Shown here: positions 28,154 through 37,319 of the stretch, piece after piece
Position numbering within the stretch: the first letter of the stretch is position 1
Layout of the letters: each line of letters opens with the position of its first letter
Assembly: GCA_902470765.1 (NCBI GenBank)
Contig: CABRHW010000004.1
Coordinates: forward strand, 43,206-107,205
Length of the DNA: 64,000 nt
Direction of reading: 5' to 3'
From: an uncultured Collinsella sp.
GTDB taxonomy: Bacteria > Actinomycetota > Coriobacteriia > Coriobacteriales > Coriobacteriaceae
The notes under the pieces: model-generated
Seen by the model: the letters and a program-made list of their open reading frames with translations, nothing else
What the model was told of the DNA's origin: nothing
Database searches by the model: none
Translations under genes and position numbers: made by a program

Positions 28154-28205
28154 CGCTCAAAGAGCGTAAAAGGGGGCTGAACGGCACAAGGCCATCCAGT
28201 CCCCT
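28154..28205 (-). terminator. Hairpins between the ackA paralogues
   Basis: On the minus strand, a stem GGGGaCTG...CAGcCCCC (28168-28205) ends in TTTTACG and is followed by CGCTC-TTT-GAGCG (28154-28166). It lies 14 nt after the stop of the upstream ackA (28219) and is probably its terminator. Confidence 0.6.
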
Positions 28206-28218
28206 CTCCTTGCATCAA

Positions 28219-29397
28219 TTACTTACCGCTGACGATGCGCTCGACGTCGGAAGCAATCATGAACTCCTCATCCGTGGGGATGACGAAGATCTTGACCTTG
28301 GAATCCTTGGCGGACAGGCACCACGCGCCGTCGCCGCGCAGGGCGTTGCGGGCATGGTCCATCTTGACGCCCATGAAGGCCAGACGGTCGGCCACGCCGG
28401 CGCGGACAGCCGGAGCGTGCTCACCGATGCCGGCGGTAAAGACCAGGGTGTCCATGCCGCACATGGAAGTGGCCATCTCGGCGGCCTTGGCGGCAATCTT
28501 GTAGACGAACATATCGAAGGCGAGCTGGGCCTCGGGGTCGCCGGCAGCGGCGAGCTCCTCGACGTTGCGGCAGTCGTTGGTCTTGCCGCCGGTCACAGCC
28601 AAAAGGCCGGACTTCTTGTTCATCATCTCGTCGACCTCGTCGAATGTGTAGCCGCCTTCGCGCTGCAGGTAGCACACGGTAGCAGGGTCGATGGAGCCGC
28701 AGCGGGTGCCCATCATGACACCGTCGAGCGGCGTCAAGCCCATGGTGGTGTCCATGCACTTGCCGTCCTCGATGGCGCACAGGGAAGCGCCGGAACCGAT
28801 GTGGCACACGACGACCTTGCGAGCCTCGCCGTTGGTCATCTCGGCAACCTTCTTGGAGATGTAGCGGTAGCTGGTGCCGTGGGCGCCGTACTTACGGATG
28901 TGCAGCTTGTCGCAGACGTCCTTGGGCAGGGCGTAGGTCTTGGCGACCTCGGGCATATTGAAGTGGAAAGCGGTGTCATAGACCGTGACGTTGGGCAGGT
29001 CGGGATACTGCTCGAGGCAGTACTCGATAACGTTGGCCTCGGGGTTGTTGTGCAGCGGGGCGAGCGGAGCGACCTCGCGGATCTTGGCGAGGACGTCCTC
29101 GTCGACGAGGGAGGAATCGCCGAAGTACCAACCGCCCTGAACGATACGGTGGCCGATGCCCTCGATCTTGACGCCGTTGGCCTCGAGGTCCTTCAGGACG
29201 ACCTCGATGGCGACCTTGTGGTCGGGGAACTCGATGTTCTCGGTCACCTTCTTGGAGCCGTTGGCAGCGTGGGTGAAGGTACCGCCGGTAAAGCAGACGC
29301 GCTCGCAGGAGCCCTTTGCGGACACCTTGTGGGACTTGGTATCGATGACCTGATACTTAAGGGTCGAAGATCCTGCGTTGACGACCAGAACGTTCAT
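28219..29397 (-). CDS. ackA: Acetate kinase, paralogue 2
   Basis: Same reaction and same length (392 residues) as its downstream neighbour, with VVNAGSSTLKYQVID, GIGHRIVQGGWYF, YDTAFHFNMPEVAKTYALP, HIGSGASLCAIEDGK, MGLTPLDGVMMGTRCGSIDPA and LVFTAGIGEHAPAVRAG. The protein differs at many positions from paralogue 1, so the duplication is not recent. GC-rich, biased codon use suggests this is the better expressed copy. Family members can also use propionate, so different substrates or conditions are possible. Confidence 0.95.
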   Translation of the reverse strand: MNVLVVNAGSSTLKYQVIDTKSHKVSAKGSCERVCFTGGTFTHAANGSKKVTENIEFPDHKVAIEVVLKDLEANGVKIEGIGHRIVQGGWYFGDSSLVDEDVLAKIREVAPLAPLHNNPEANVIEYCLEQYPDLPNVTVYDTAFHFNMPEVAKTYALPKDVCDKLHIRKYGAHGTSYRYISKKVAEMTNGEARKVVVCHIGSGASLCAIEDGKCMDTTMGLTPLDGVMMGTRCGSIDPATVCYLQREGGYTFDEVDEMMNKKSGLLAVTGGKTNDCRNVEELAAAGDPEAQLAFDMFVYKIAAKAAEMATSMCGMDTLVFTAGIGEHAPAVRAGVADRLAFMGVKMDHARNALRGDGAWCLSAKDSKVKIFVIPTDEEFMIASDVERIVSGK

Positions 29398-29450
29398 GTG
29401 TCTCCCTACTAACAGGCGGTGTGGCGCCGCCAGGTTACATACGCTTCAAT

Positions 29451-29484
29451 AATAAACCCAAACGCCCTCGCGCTCGGGTTTATT
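29451..29484 (-). terminator. Terminator after the MFS gene
   Basis: Stem AATAAACCC / GGGTTTATT with further inner pairing (CGC/GCG), 34 nt beyond the MFS stop, followed on the minus strand by ATTGAAG. It also lies in the leader of the downstream ackA. Confidence 0.6.
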
Positions 29485-29517
29485 GCGTTGATATATAAGT
29501 TATCGGTGCCCAAATAC

Positions 29518-30678
29518 TCACGGCCTTTGACTTGTAAGACGAAATAGCGCAGGGATATACACCAGGGCAGAAATCCCGAGCGCAACAAGCAATACGACTC
29601 GAATGCCCGCAACGCTACTCAACACAGCGTTGAGCAGATAGAAAAGGACGGCACCAACCGCCACCATCTGGCTTTGAACCGAAATCAGCGAACAGCGCAT
29701 CGATGAATCGGCAGCATTTTGGAAAACCGAGTATTTGATTGGGGCAAACAACGAGTACGCAACCGTCTGCAGCACATAGAACACGGGCAGCAAATAAGCC
29801 GGAGTAAGGGGAATCAAAAACAAAGCTGTCAATGCTAAGCGAATGATGCCGCAAATACGCGCAAAACAGCCCTTGTCGACACGAGCAATCACACTGGGCA
29901 CGATAAACCCTATGGAGGCGGAGGCAAGGAGCTGGATCGCAATGGTCACGCCCGAAGCGACGGCATTCATTCCGCGACCCGCAAGCAGCAGCGAGAAAAA
30001 GTCTTCCAGGGCGACAAAAGCAAATGCCTGAGAACAGTCCATGATGAACGCCGAACGAAGAATGCCATTACACGCAATAGCGGCACCGATCATCTTCGGG
30101 CTAATTCCACGTTCAGGTGTCGCCGCAGTGCCCCCTCTTCGCATCTCAGGAATGCAGACAACAACAACCAACGTCAACACCATTGCGATGATATCTGCCG
30201 AAAGACCAATGAGATATGCACCGACAGACGAAATGAAACCGCCCACGCAAGCGGAGAGGGCATAAGAGGCATAGAAAACAAGTCGCTCAACGACATTAAG
30301 TCTTACGAGCTGGTCCTGAGAGACGCTGTCAATGTAAATCGCTTCGATGGATCCGCTCACACATGCAACGGCAAAACCCTTGAGAGCAAACGCACCGATT
30401 AAAAGCAGAGGAGATCGGACGATGAGCAGGGCGGCGTAGTACCCAAGCATTCCCACAATGCCAACGAGGCCGCTTGTCTTTCGTCCAAACCTATCAGCAA
30501 TATAGCCAGTGGGAACTTCTAGGATGAACTTGCTCACTTGGTATGCAATCATCATGCTAGAAATCGCTACCATCGAAAGCCCGACGAACCCAAGGTAGAC
30601 AGTTAGAAAATACAAGATGGTGCTGAAGTTCGACAGAAAAACGAATGTCATATAAAGCAAAACCGTACGGTTTTTCAT
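29518..30678 (-). CDS. Major facilitator superfamily transporter
   Basis: 386-residue membrane protein with about 12 hydrophobic segments, starting Met-Lys-Asn-Arg-Thr-Val-Leu-Leu-Tyr. The MFS signature appears between helices 2 and 3 as GYIADRFGRKTSG. GGAGGGCGGAGC stands before the ATG at 30678, so the longer frame from 30702 is not needed. Base composition is lower in GC than the neighbours, as for the adjacent lysR gene, suggesting that the pair was acquired. A small inverted repeat (CGTCAA...TTGACG, 30761-30779) lies between the two genes. The substrate is unknown; the LysR protein may control it. Confidence 0.85.
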   Translation of the reverse strand: MKNRTVLLYMTFVFLSNFSTILYFLTVYLGFVGLSMVAISSMMIAYQVSKFILEVPTGYIADRFGRKTSGLVGIVGMLGYYAALLIVRSPLLLIGAFALKGFAVACVSGSIEAIYIDSVSQDQLVRLNVVERLVFYASYALSACVGGFISSVGAYLIGLSADIIAMVLTLVVVVCIPEMRRGGTAATPERGISPKMIGAAIACNGILRSAFIMDCSQAFAFVALEDFFSLLLAGRGMNAVASGVTIAIQLLASASIGFIVPSVIARVDKGCFARICGIIRLALTALFLIPLTPAYLLPVFYVLQTVAYSLFAPIKYSVFQNAADSSMRCSLISVQSQMVAVGAVLFYLLNAVLSSVAGIRVVLLVALGISALVYIPALFRLTSQRP

Positions 30679-30797
30679 GCTCCGCCCTCCAAGAGCCAGC
30701 AATCTAAATCGGATTCTTGGAAAAGCATGAGGGCAAAGCTGTCAGCTATGTGTTACAAGGCGTCAATAATCACTTGACGTCTCGAAGCCAATTAATC

Positions 30798-31688
30798 TCA
30801 CGAAGCAAGATGACGCAATAGGTGCAGAAAAACCGTCTGGTGTCGATCAGTCCAGGAATTTTGCCGATAGCAAAAGTAGATAGGCAAGGTTACATCACGC
30901 GAGCCTTCAATGGAGCACTCACTCACTTCTGATCCATCCGACGCAAGAGAGGACCCAGACAAACTCAATATCAATCCCCCGGCTTGAAGAAACTCGGTCT
31001 GAGCCCTGCTTCCGTATTCAACATCACGGAAGCGAAAATTGACGAGCTGGGCTTCAGGGCATTGATTGATTGCATTGAGACAGGGTGACAAATTAATGGG
31101 AACAGCGAGCCTGCCGCCCAGTAACTCGCGAATGGTCATGGCGCCCACAGATAGATGACCCGCTGGGCATGAAAGAACCTTGAGCTCCTTTTCACCCAAA
31201 TATTTTGAAGAAAGAACGCTATCCCGTGGTTCCTCGAACGAGATAGCCGCGTCTGAAATTCCAAGTATAAGTGATTCAAAGCATGTTGCCGTTGGCTGAT
31301 GCCACACATCAAGATGAATCTGAGGGTGCGAGCGTTCAAACGAGTCATACCAGTTTTCGGCAAAAAGACGCCCCCGCCCATGAAGGCAGGGGGCGTAAAG
31401 ACGGAAGTGGCCGTCGGGCGAGACGCCGTCGTCCCTCGATTGGGCGTACTTTTTGAGATCGTCGACTTGTGCCAGGATCACGCGTGCACGACGCGCAAAT
31501 TCTCTGCCCGCCGGAGACAAAACAGCCTCCCCCGCCGATCGGTCGAGCAAAACAATCTGATACTCAGATTCCAACTTTTTGATTGCCGACGAAACGGCCT
31601 GCGGACTCACATGAACCGCGCGAGCTGCTTTGCGCACGCCGCCATGGTTCGCTACCGCTTGAAGGTATTCGAGTTGAGAAAGCTGCAT
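30798..31688 (-). CDS. LysR-family transcriptional regulator
   Basis: 296 residues. N-terminal winged HTH: MQLSQLEYLQAVANHGGVRK then AARAVHVSPQAVSSAIKKLE, followed by LSPAGREFARRA and the linker helix. The rest is a substrate-binding-like effector domain, with weak similarity to common types. It lies 42 nt after the HIT gene and 120 nt before the MFS gene on the same strand. LysR genes usually sit divergent from their targets, so control of the MFS gene is inferred only from adjacency and shared lower GC. Confidence 0.87.
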   Translation of the reverse strand: MQLSQLEYLQAVANHGGVRKAARAVHVSPQAVSSAIKKLESEYQIVLLDRSAGEAVLSPAGREFARRARVILAQVDDLKKYAQSRDDGVSPDGHFRLYAPCLHGRGRLFAENWYDSFERSHPQIHLDVWHQPTATCFESLILGISDAAISFEEPRDSVLSSKYLGEKELKVLSCPAGHLSVGAMTIRELLGGRLAVPINLSPCLNAINQCPEAQLVNFRFRDVEYGSRAQTEFLQAGGLILSLSGSSLASDGSEVSECSIEGSRDVTLPIYFCYRQNSWTDRHQTVFLHLLRHLAS

Positions 31689-31729
31689 AGGTTACTCCAA
31701 AGGCAGCCAAGTCGACGGGCTACGCGCCC

Positions 31730-32065
31730 TCAGATGAGGTTCTCGCCCAGGTTCTTGCCGCCGAGGATGTGCATGTGGAAGTGCATGACGGTCTGACCGG
31801 CGTTGACGCCCTTGTTGGAGATGACGCGGAAACCGTCCTCCAAGCCCTTGGCCTTGGCGACCTCCTGGATGGCGTGAGCCATGGCGCCCATGGTCTCGGC
31901 CGGCACGTTGTCGGCGATGTCACTGTAATGCTTCTTGGGGATCACGAGCGTGTGGACCGGCGCCTGAGGATTGAGGTCGTCGAACGCGATGACCTGATCG
32001 TCCTCATAGACAACGGTCGAGGGGATCTCGTGGTTGGCAATTTTGCAGAAGATGCAATCACACAT
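31730..32065 (-). CDS. HIT-family nucleotide-binding hydrolase (HinT-like)
   Basis: 111-residue histidine-triad protein that hydrolyses purine nucleoside phosphoramidates or aminoacyl-AMP. Begins MCDCIFCKIANHEIPSTVV, with two Cys pairs that may bind zinc; EDDQVIAFDDLNPQAPVHTLVIPKKH follows, reduced here to its family core HTLVIPKKH. The catalytic triad motif is HFHMHILGG. A GGAA-type site precedes the ATG. It follows xseB by 49 nt in the same direction, so it may be part of that operon. Confidence 0.93.
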   Translation of the reverse strand: MCDCIFCKIANHEIPSTVVYEDDQVIAFDDLNPQAPVHTLVIPKKHYSDIADNVPAETMGAMAHAIQEVAKAKGLEDGFRVISNKGVNAGQTVMHFHMHILGGKNLGENLI

Positions 32066-32114
32066 GGTTGGTTCCTTTCTCGCAGACCAAGGTAATTATA
32101 TTTGGTCGGGATGG

Positions 32115-32381
32115 TTAGAACGAGAGACTGTCGTCGGTGTTGGCGGCTTCGCCGTCGGCGAGCACGTCGTTGCCGTCGACGTCCTTAAGGAGCACCGAGA
32201 CCTTCTGCTCGGCATCGGACAAGCGGGTACGCAGGCTCTTGAGGAGCTCGACGCCGCGGGTATAGCTCTCGAGCGACTCCTCGAGCTCCATATCGCCCGA
32301 CTCCAAGCTGCGGATGATGAGCTCCAGCTCCTGCGAGGCCTGCTTGTACGTAAGCTGCTCGACCGGGGTCTTCTCTGCCAT
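32115..32381 (-). CDS. xseB: Exodeoxyribonuclease VII small subunit
   Basis: 88-residue subunit that joins XseA to make exonuclease VII, which degrades single-stranded DNA. The typical core TYKQASQELELIIRSLESGD followed by MELEESLESYTRGVELLKSL is present; the C-terminal 20 residues are acidic and variable. Its start lies 42 nt after the xseA stop, with AAAGGAAA before the ATG. Length and order match the standard xseA-xseB pair. Confidence 0.93.
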   Translation of the reverse strand: MAEKTPVEQLTYKQASQELELIIRSLESGDMELEESLESYTRGVELLKSLRTRLSDAEQKVSVLLKDVDGNDVLADGEAANTDDSLSF

Positions 32382-32423
32382 ATCTGTTTCCTTTCCTAAA
32401 GGTTTATCGCTATGAAACGCGGC

Positions 32424-33875
32424 TTACTCGACCGTATCGACCGTTGCCGCCACGTTGCCGTCTGCCATGCGCACACGAATGGCGTCGCCGGGCTTAAAGG
32501 TCTTGGCACTCGTAGCCACGCCATCATCGCTGTACGCGATGGAATAGCCGCGGGCAAGCACCTTGAGCGGCGACAGGGCATCGAACGAGGCTGCCGCACG
32601 GCCTAGGTCGGACGCGGGTTTGCCGAGCATCGTACGTCCCTGATGCTCCAGACGGGAGCTTGCGAGCATGAGCGCATGGCGCTTGCCATCGAGCCCTGAG
32701 GTGCTTGCGATCAAACGCTCGGGCAGACGCTCGAAGTTGGAGCGGAAGGCCCCAACCGAACGCGTTATGGCGCCCGACAGTCGATCGGCAGTCAGCGCAA
32801 GCTCCGATTCGCGACGCTCGACCATAAACGTTGGGTCGTTGAGGCACGGGCGGCACGCGGCCGCATCGAGCGCGTCAACAAGACGAGCCGTATAGGTGTC
32901 CCAGGCACGACGACCGCGCTGGTCGAGCATTTCCAGATCGACCTGATCCGACCCGATCATCGAAGCCATCGCGGCACCCAGACGTTGATGGCGCGTCTCG
33001 AGCACGTCGGCCAACTCCGTCATAGCCGGCGCCACCGATTCTGCCGCTGCCGTTGGCGTGGAGGCGCGACGGTCGCTCACCATGTCGCAAATCGAGGTAT
33101 CGGGCTCATGGCCAATGCCGGTCACCACGGGCACGGGGCAAGCCGCCACCGCACGGGCAAGCTCCTCGTCGTTAAAGGTCATGAGGTCCTCGAAGGAACC
33201 GCCGCCACGCACGAGCAAAATGCAATCGGGCGCCGGCGTAATGGCAGCGGCGCGGCGCAAGCCTTCAATAAGCTCTTCCGGCGCACCCTCGCCCTGGACT
33301 TTTGCGCCCACGCAGACAAGCTCGACGAGCGGGTTGCGACGGCGCAATGTGCGCTTAACGTCGTCGATTACGGCACCCGAAAGCGAGGTGACGACCGCCA
33401 CACGCGAGCAAAACACCGGAATGCGGCGTTTGCGTGCCTCGTCCATCAGGCCCTCGCGACGCAGCTTTTCGGCCAGTTGCGCCACTTGTTGACGCAGCAG
33501 ACCCTCCCCCGCCAGCGAAAACGAGCGGGCGACGAAGCTCATGCGACCCGTAGGCTTGTAGAGATTGAAGCTGCCCTTAAAGCTCACCTGCATGCCGTCG
33601 CGCAAGTCGAAGGTGCGCTTAAGGTAGGCGCCCTTCCAGATGATGCAGTCGACGGCCGCCGAGTCGTCCTTGATTTGGAAGTAGCAGTGGCCGCTTCGGG
33701 CATTGGGACCACGAAAACCCGTGACCTCGCCCAGAACGCTCAGCTGCGGAATCGCATCGAGCGCGCCAGCGGCAATCTCCACCGCCTGGCTCACGCTGAG
33801 CTCTTTACGCTCTTGCTCGTCCGATCCGTCGAACTCGGCGGAAACGGCATTGCCTGTCAGATTCCAGCCTGCCAC
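32424..33875 (-). CDS. xseA: Exodeoxyribonuclease VII large subunit
   Basis: Catalytic subunit, about 483 residues. An N-terminal OB fold (LSVLGEVTGFRGPNARSGHC then YFQIKDDSAAVDCIIWKG) is followed by the nuclease domain with VVTSLSGAVIDDV, ILLVRGGGSFEDLMTFNDEE and VVTGIGHEPDTSICDMVSD, then RRASTPTAAAE and a coiled-coil C-terminal region. I place the start at GTG 33875, since AAAGGAGG stands 4 nt before it; the ATGs at 33902 and 33893 lie upstream of that site. Confidence 0.95.
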   Translation of the reverse strand: MAGWNLTGNAVSAEFDGSDEQERKELSVSQAVEIAAGALDAIPQLSVLGEVTGFRGPNARSGHCYFQIKDDSAAVDCIIWKGAYLKRTFDLRDGMQVSFKGSFNLYKPTGRMSFVARSFSLAGEGLLRQQVAQLAEKLRREGLMDEARKRRIPVFCSRVAVVTSLSGAVIDDVKRTLRRRNPLVELVCVGAKVQGEGAPEELIEGLRRAAAITPAPDCILLVRGGGSFEDLMTFNDEELARAVAACPVPVVTGIGHEPDTSICDMVSDRRASTPTAAAESVAPAMTELADVLETRHQRLGAAMASMIGSDQVDLEMLDQRGRRAWDTYTARLVDALDAAACRPCLNDPTFMVERRESELALTADRLSGAITRSVGAFRSNFERLPERLIASTSGLDGKRHALMLASSRLEHQGRTMLGKPASDLGRAAASFDALSPLKVLARGYSIAYSDDGVATSAKTFKPGDAIRVRMADGNVAATVDTVE

Positions 33876-33990
33876 GCGGCCTCCTTTCGTCATCGTGCAC
33901 ATGGGCTCCGGCCCTGCGCAAATTCAAGTCCAACACATAGTACAGCGCCGCGTGGACACGAATCCCCGCGGCGCCTGCCTGTCCTATTTG

Positions 33991-34695
33991 TTATCGGTTG
34001 GAGTTTCTGTTGTAGCGAGCCATCAGGTAGAGCAGTTGAATGATCGAAGTGAGCGCTGCGGCCACATAGGTAAGCGCGGCTGCCGTCAGCACCTTCTTGG
34101 CGCCGTTGACCTGCTTGGAACTCATGCCCGACTGCTCGATATACGCCACGGCGCGGCGACTGGCATCGATCTCGACCGGCAGCGTAACCAGCTGGAACAA
34201 CACGCTAAACGAGAAGAAGACCAGCGCGAGGGTCGTGAGCCCCGCGATGTTCATGAACAGGCCCATGAGCAGCACGATCGTCCAGGTGTTTTGGGTAAAG
34301 TTGACGACGGGGACCAAAGCGGTACGTACCTTCATCATGACATAACCACTTTGACGCTGGGCGGCATGGCCCGCCTCGTGGCAGGCGACGGCAACGCTTG
34401 CGACCGACCCGCCCGAACGGTTGGCATCCGACAGATACAGGTTGTTGTCCTGCGGGTTGTAATGATCGGTGAGCTCGCCGGCAACGCCCTTGATGCCCAC
34501 GGCACTACAACCGTTGGCGTCGAGCATGCGGCGCGCGACCGTGGCACCCGTATCGCCGTCCGAGCGCACCTTGGACCACGTCCTGTACGTCGAGTTGATA
34601 TAGCTCTGCGCGGCAAGGCCAAGCACCGTGCAGACAAGAACAACCAGCAGGTACAGCGGGTCAATGCCAAAGCCGTATCCATAGTAATAAGGCAT
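33991..34695 (-). CDS. YugP-like membrane zinc metallopeptidase
   Basis: 234 residues with 4 hydrophobic segments: one near 13-32, two near 140-190 and one near 205-228. The zinc motif HEAGH lies in VAVACHEAGHAAQRQSGY, with Glu or Asp candidates for a third ligand downstream (PVEIDASRRAVAYIEQSG). The family (Zn-dependent neutral protease 2, YugP) occurs in many Gram-positives, but its role is not firmly known. It has AGGAAT before the ATG and looks monocistronic between xseA and rnd. Confidence 0.88.
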   Translation of the reverse strand: MPYYYGYGFGIDPLYLLVVLVCTVLGLAAQSYINSTYRTWSKVRSDGDTGATVARRMLDANGCSAVGIKGVAGELTDHYNPQDNNLYLSDANRSGGSVASVAVACHEAGHAAQRQSGYVMMKVRTALVPVVNFTQNTWTIVLLMGLFMNIAGLTTLALVFFSFSVLFQLVTLPVEIDASRRAVAYIEQSGMSSKQVNGAKKVLTAAALTYVAAALTSIIQLLYLMARYNRNSNR

Positions 34696-34759
34696 GCGAA
34701 TTCCTCCGAATCGAGTTACACGTTGGAGGCATTCTACCCACTCAGCCGACTAGGCTTCC

Positions 34760-35893
34760 CTACAGAAGCTCGATTTTGCCGTCCTTCACGGTGAGTCCCA
34801 TGTTGCCCGAGAGCAGATCGTCCAGGCGCGAGCCCACGAGCTCAAAGCGCCAGCCTTCGCGCAGGGGGCTCTGCTCGGGATGCTCAATATAGTCGGCCAG
34901 GTCATCGCGCGAGGCAATGACCGAGGTCGCCACGCCCGAGCGCTCGGCAACCAGTCGAATGAGCGCATACATCAGGTCCGTCACACTCTCCAACTCCGGC
35001 GAAATCTGACGGTGCCCGCGTACCATGAGCGGCAGGCGATCGTGTGGGCAGCTCGCACCGCGCTTAATGGCCATGAGCGCGCCGTCCACGTCGCGCTCCC
35101 CCAGCTGGTCGGTACCGCGAATGCTGCGGAACTCCTCAACACGAACGGGATTACGTTTAACCAGGGCCAGCAGCGTATCGTCGGACATGACCCACTTGCG
35201 CGGGATGTTGCGGCGCTCGGCGCGGTCCTCGCGCCAAGCAGCAAGCTCGCGCGCAATGCCCAGCTGATGGCGGCTGCAGGAGTTGATGCGCTTGACCTTG
35301 CGGAATGCCTCATGGCGGTCGGCGCGGTAGTGTGACTCGTCGGCCAGCGGACGCAACTCGTCGAGCACCCAGTCCACGCGGCCCAGCTCACGCAGGCGGC
35401 TCATCATCTCGGTATAGGCGACGATCAGGTACTTGACGTCATCGATCGCGTACTCGATCTGTTTGTCGGTCAGCGGGCGGCGCGACCAATCGGTCAGTGA
35501 CTCGGTCTTGGGCAATGAGACGCCGCAAAACGTCTGCACGAGCGCGCCGTAGGAAATCTGCTGGCGCTCGCCCAAAAAGGCGGCGGCCACCTGCGTGTCA
35601 AAAATGGGACGCGGCAGCACGCCCACGGTATGGAGCATGACCTCCATATCCTGCGAGCACGCGTGGAAGACCTTGGTCACGCTCTCGTCGGCCATAAGCT
35701 CGGCCAGCGGCGACAGGTCGTCGATCGCCAGAGGGTCGACCGCCACGCTCTCGGCAGGAGTGGCAATCTGGACCAAGCACAGGCGCGGGTGGAACGTGCG
35801 CTCGCGCAAAAACTCGGTATCGACGGCAATCGCGTCGAACTCACGGGCGCGCTGGCAAAAGTCGAGTAGAGCCTGATGTGTGGAAATGTACAT
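34760..35893 (-). CDS. rnd: Ribonuclease D
   Basis: 3'-5' exoribonuclease for tRNA and small RNA maturation. About 377 residues from the ATG at 35893 (Met-Tyr-Ile-Ser-Thr-His). The DEDDy catalytic motifs are visible: AVDTEFLRERTF (Asp, Glu), HACSQDMEVML (Asp) and QIEYAIDDVKYL (Tyr, Asp). One or two HRDC domains follow (REDRAERRNIPRKWVMSDDT then an acidic helix bundle near the C-terminus). An ATG at 35929 is in frame but has no better ribosome site. Confidence 0.92.
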   Translation of the reverse strand: MYISTHQALLDFCQRAREFDAIAVDTEFLRERTFHPRLCLVQIATPAESVAVDPLAIDDLSPLAELMADESVTKVFHACSQDMEVMLHTVGVLPRPIFDTQVAAAFLGERQQISYGALVQTFCGVSLPKTESLTDWSRRPLTDKQIEYAIDDVKYLIVAYTEMMSRLRELGRVDWVLDELRPLADESHYRADRHEAFRKVKRINSCSRHQLGIARELAAWREDRAERRNIPRKWVMSDDTLLALVKRNPVRVEEFRSIRGTDQLGERDVDGALMAIKRGASCPHDRLPLMVRGHRQISPELESVTDLMYALIRLVAERSGVATSVIASRDDLADYIEHPEQSPLREGWRFELVGSRLDDLLSGNMGLTVKDGKIELL

Positions 35894-35991
35894 ATCAACC
35901 CATCGAATAAGGTTAGGCCCGAAAAACACGGGTAGGATATCGGCATTGCCTTACAACTATACTCGGTTAGTCACAGAACGGGAACGTAAGT

Positions 35992-36909
35992 ATGCGCTGC
36001 CTTATCATCCACAACCCGGCATCGGGCCCCAGCTCAGATGAAATCTACGCATTCACGCACGCCCTCGCGCAGGGCGGCGACGAGGTCGTGATGCGCTTTA
36101 TCGGCGATGGCATGGAACCCGAGGACGCCGTGGCGGACGTGCGTGAGTTTGATCGCGTGGTGATTTCGGGCGGCGACGGTACCGTCTCCAACGTGCTCGA
36201 TCAGATGCGCGGATGCGGTGTCCCCACGCTCGTCTTCCCCTCCGGTACGGCCTGCCTGTTCTTCAACAACATCGGTAATGCCCCCGAGGCAGCGGCGCTC
36301 GCCAAGGCCTGCCGCGCCGGTCGCACGGTCAAAGTGGACATGGGCGAGCTCTTTTGGCTCGACGAGGACGGCAACGAGAAGCGCCACGGCTTTATCATCA
36401 TCGCCGGCTCGGGCTTCGACGCCGAAATCATGATGAAGGCCGCTCCCACCAAAAACGACATCGGCGAGATCGCCTACTTCCTCTCTGCGCTCGCCACGCC
36501 CAACCCCACGGTGGCGCACTTTACGATTGAGCACGACGGCATTGTCGAGGAGCTCGACGGCATCTGCTGCATGGCCGGCAATACCTCGGTCATCCAAAAC
36601 GACATCAACCTGTTCCCCGACTGCCGCATGAACGATGGCATGGTCGACATTGCGGTCATCGAACCCGTGCGCACCGTGCAGCTGTTGCCTACTGTGATCA
36701 CCGCTGCGCTTGACCCCGCCGGTAAGGTACTCGGGCGCCCGCAGTTCAAGATCATCCAGACCAAGGAAGCCAAGATTACCTGCACCCCGTCGCTGGGCAT
36801 GCAGTTCGATGGCGAGATTATCTCCAGCAATTCGGGCGTCTTTGGAGCCCGCGCGCTTCCGCAATGCCTCGACCTCATCGTCGACGAATTCTCACCGCTT
36901 GGTAAATAG
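35992..36909 (+). CDS. Diacylglycerol-kinase-family lipid kinase
   Basis: 305 residues with the DAGK catalytic fold: MRCLIIHNPASGPSSDE at the N-terminus, the nucleotide-binding VVISGGDGTVSNVL near residue 62, and FPSGTACLFFNNIGNAPEAA. The C-terminal beta-sandwich has QFDGEIIS, the usual D-G-E. Normal members carry GT-x-ND at the second site; here the segment reads GTACLFFNNIG, so the Asp is replaced by Asn, a variation to note. Its lipid substrate is unknown. The stop overlaps the ribosome site of a small downstream gene. Confidence 0.88.
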   Translation: MRCLIIHNPASGPSSDEIYAFTHALAQGGDEVVMRFIGDGMEPEDAVADVREFDRVVISGGDGTVSNVLDQMRGCGVPTLVFPSGTACLFFNNIGNAPEAAALAKACRAGRTVKVDMGELFWLDEDGNEKRHGFIIIAGSGFDAEIMMKAAPTKNDIGEIAYFLSALATPNPTVAHFTIEHDGIVEELDGICCMAGNTSVIQNDINLFPDCRMNDGMVDIAVIEPVRTVQLLPTVITAALDPAGKVLGRPQFKIIQTKEAKITCTPSLGMQFDGEIISSNSGVFGARALPQCLDLIVDEFSPLGK

Positions 36910-36918
36910 GAGGACCCC

Positions 36919-37011
36919 ATGAACGACAATCCCCTGATCGGCTTTATCATCATCGTTTTGGCCATGCTCGTCGGCTATGCGATCAACGTGATCCACCGCC
37001 GGAAGAAGTAA
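36919..37011 (+). CDS. Small single-pass membrane protein (30 residues)
   Basis: ATG at 36919 preceded by AGGAGG at 36908-36913, which overlaps the stop codon of the lipid kinase gene. The product starts MNDNPLIGFIIIVLAMLVGY and ends with the basic RRKK, thus one membrane helix with a positively charged inside tail. Perfect coupling to the kinase gene suggests a helper or anchor, but no homology can be named. A terminator follows at 37047. Confidence 0.75.
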   Translation: MNDNPLIGFIIIVLAMLVGYAINVIHRRKK

Positions 37012-37046
37012 TTCCACATTGGTATGATATTCATCCAATTATCGTC

Positions 37047-37088
37047 TCCCCTGCTGTTTATGCATTTGCCAAACAGCGGGGGATTTTT
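37047..37088 (+). terminator. Terminator after the lipid kinase unit
   Basis: CCCCTGCTGTTT pairs with AAACAGCGGGG (one bulged base) across an 11-nt loop and is followed by GATTTTTCTTT. Confidence 0.85.
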
Positions 37089-37177
37089 CTTTGCACCCCG
37101 TGCAAGGCACTTTATTCAGGCACAGTAATTGCAGGGCGTCTTTATTTTAATAAAGCTAGATAATGAGTATTATTGTC

Positions 37178-37214
37178 CGCTCATCGCATATTTTAGGACG
37201 CTCATCGAGTATTT
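37178..37214 (+). promoter_or_regulatory. Direct repeats upstream of the C69 peptidase gene
   Basis: CGCTCATCGCATATTT (37178) and CGCTCATCGAGTATTT (37199) are near-identical 16-nt direct repeats exactly 21 bp apart, two helical turns, in an AT-rich 230-bp region. This layout is usual for tandem activator or response-regulator sites. No other feature is seen in the 37089-37319 gap. Confidence 0.5.
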
Positions 37215-37319
37215 CATCAAATTTAATGAATACTTCTTAGACTTCCGATAGGCTAATAGGTGTATTTATTAGCTGAGATTCCGCACAGTTTTGCGGGGTC
37301 TCAACAGTTGGGAGGGATC

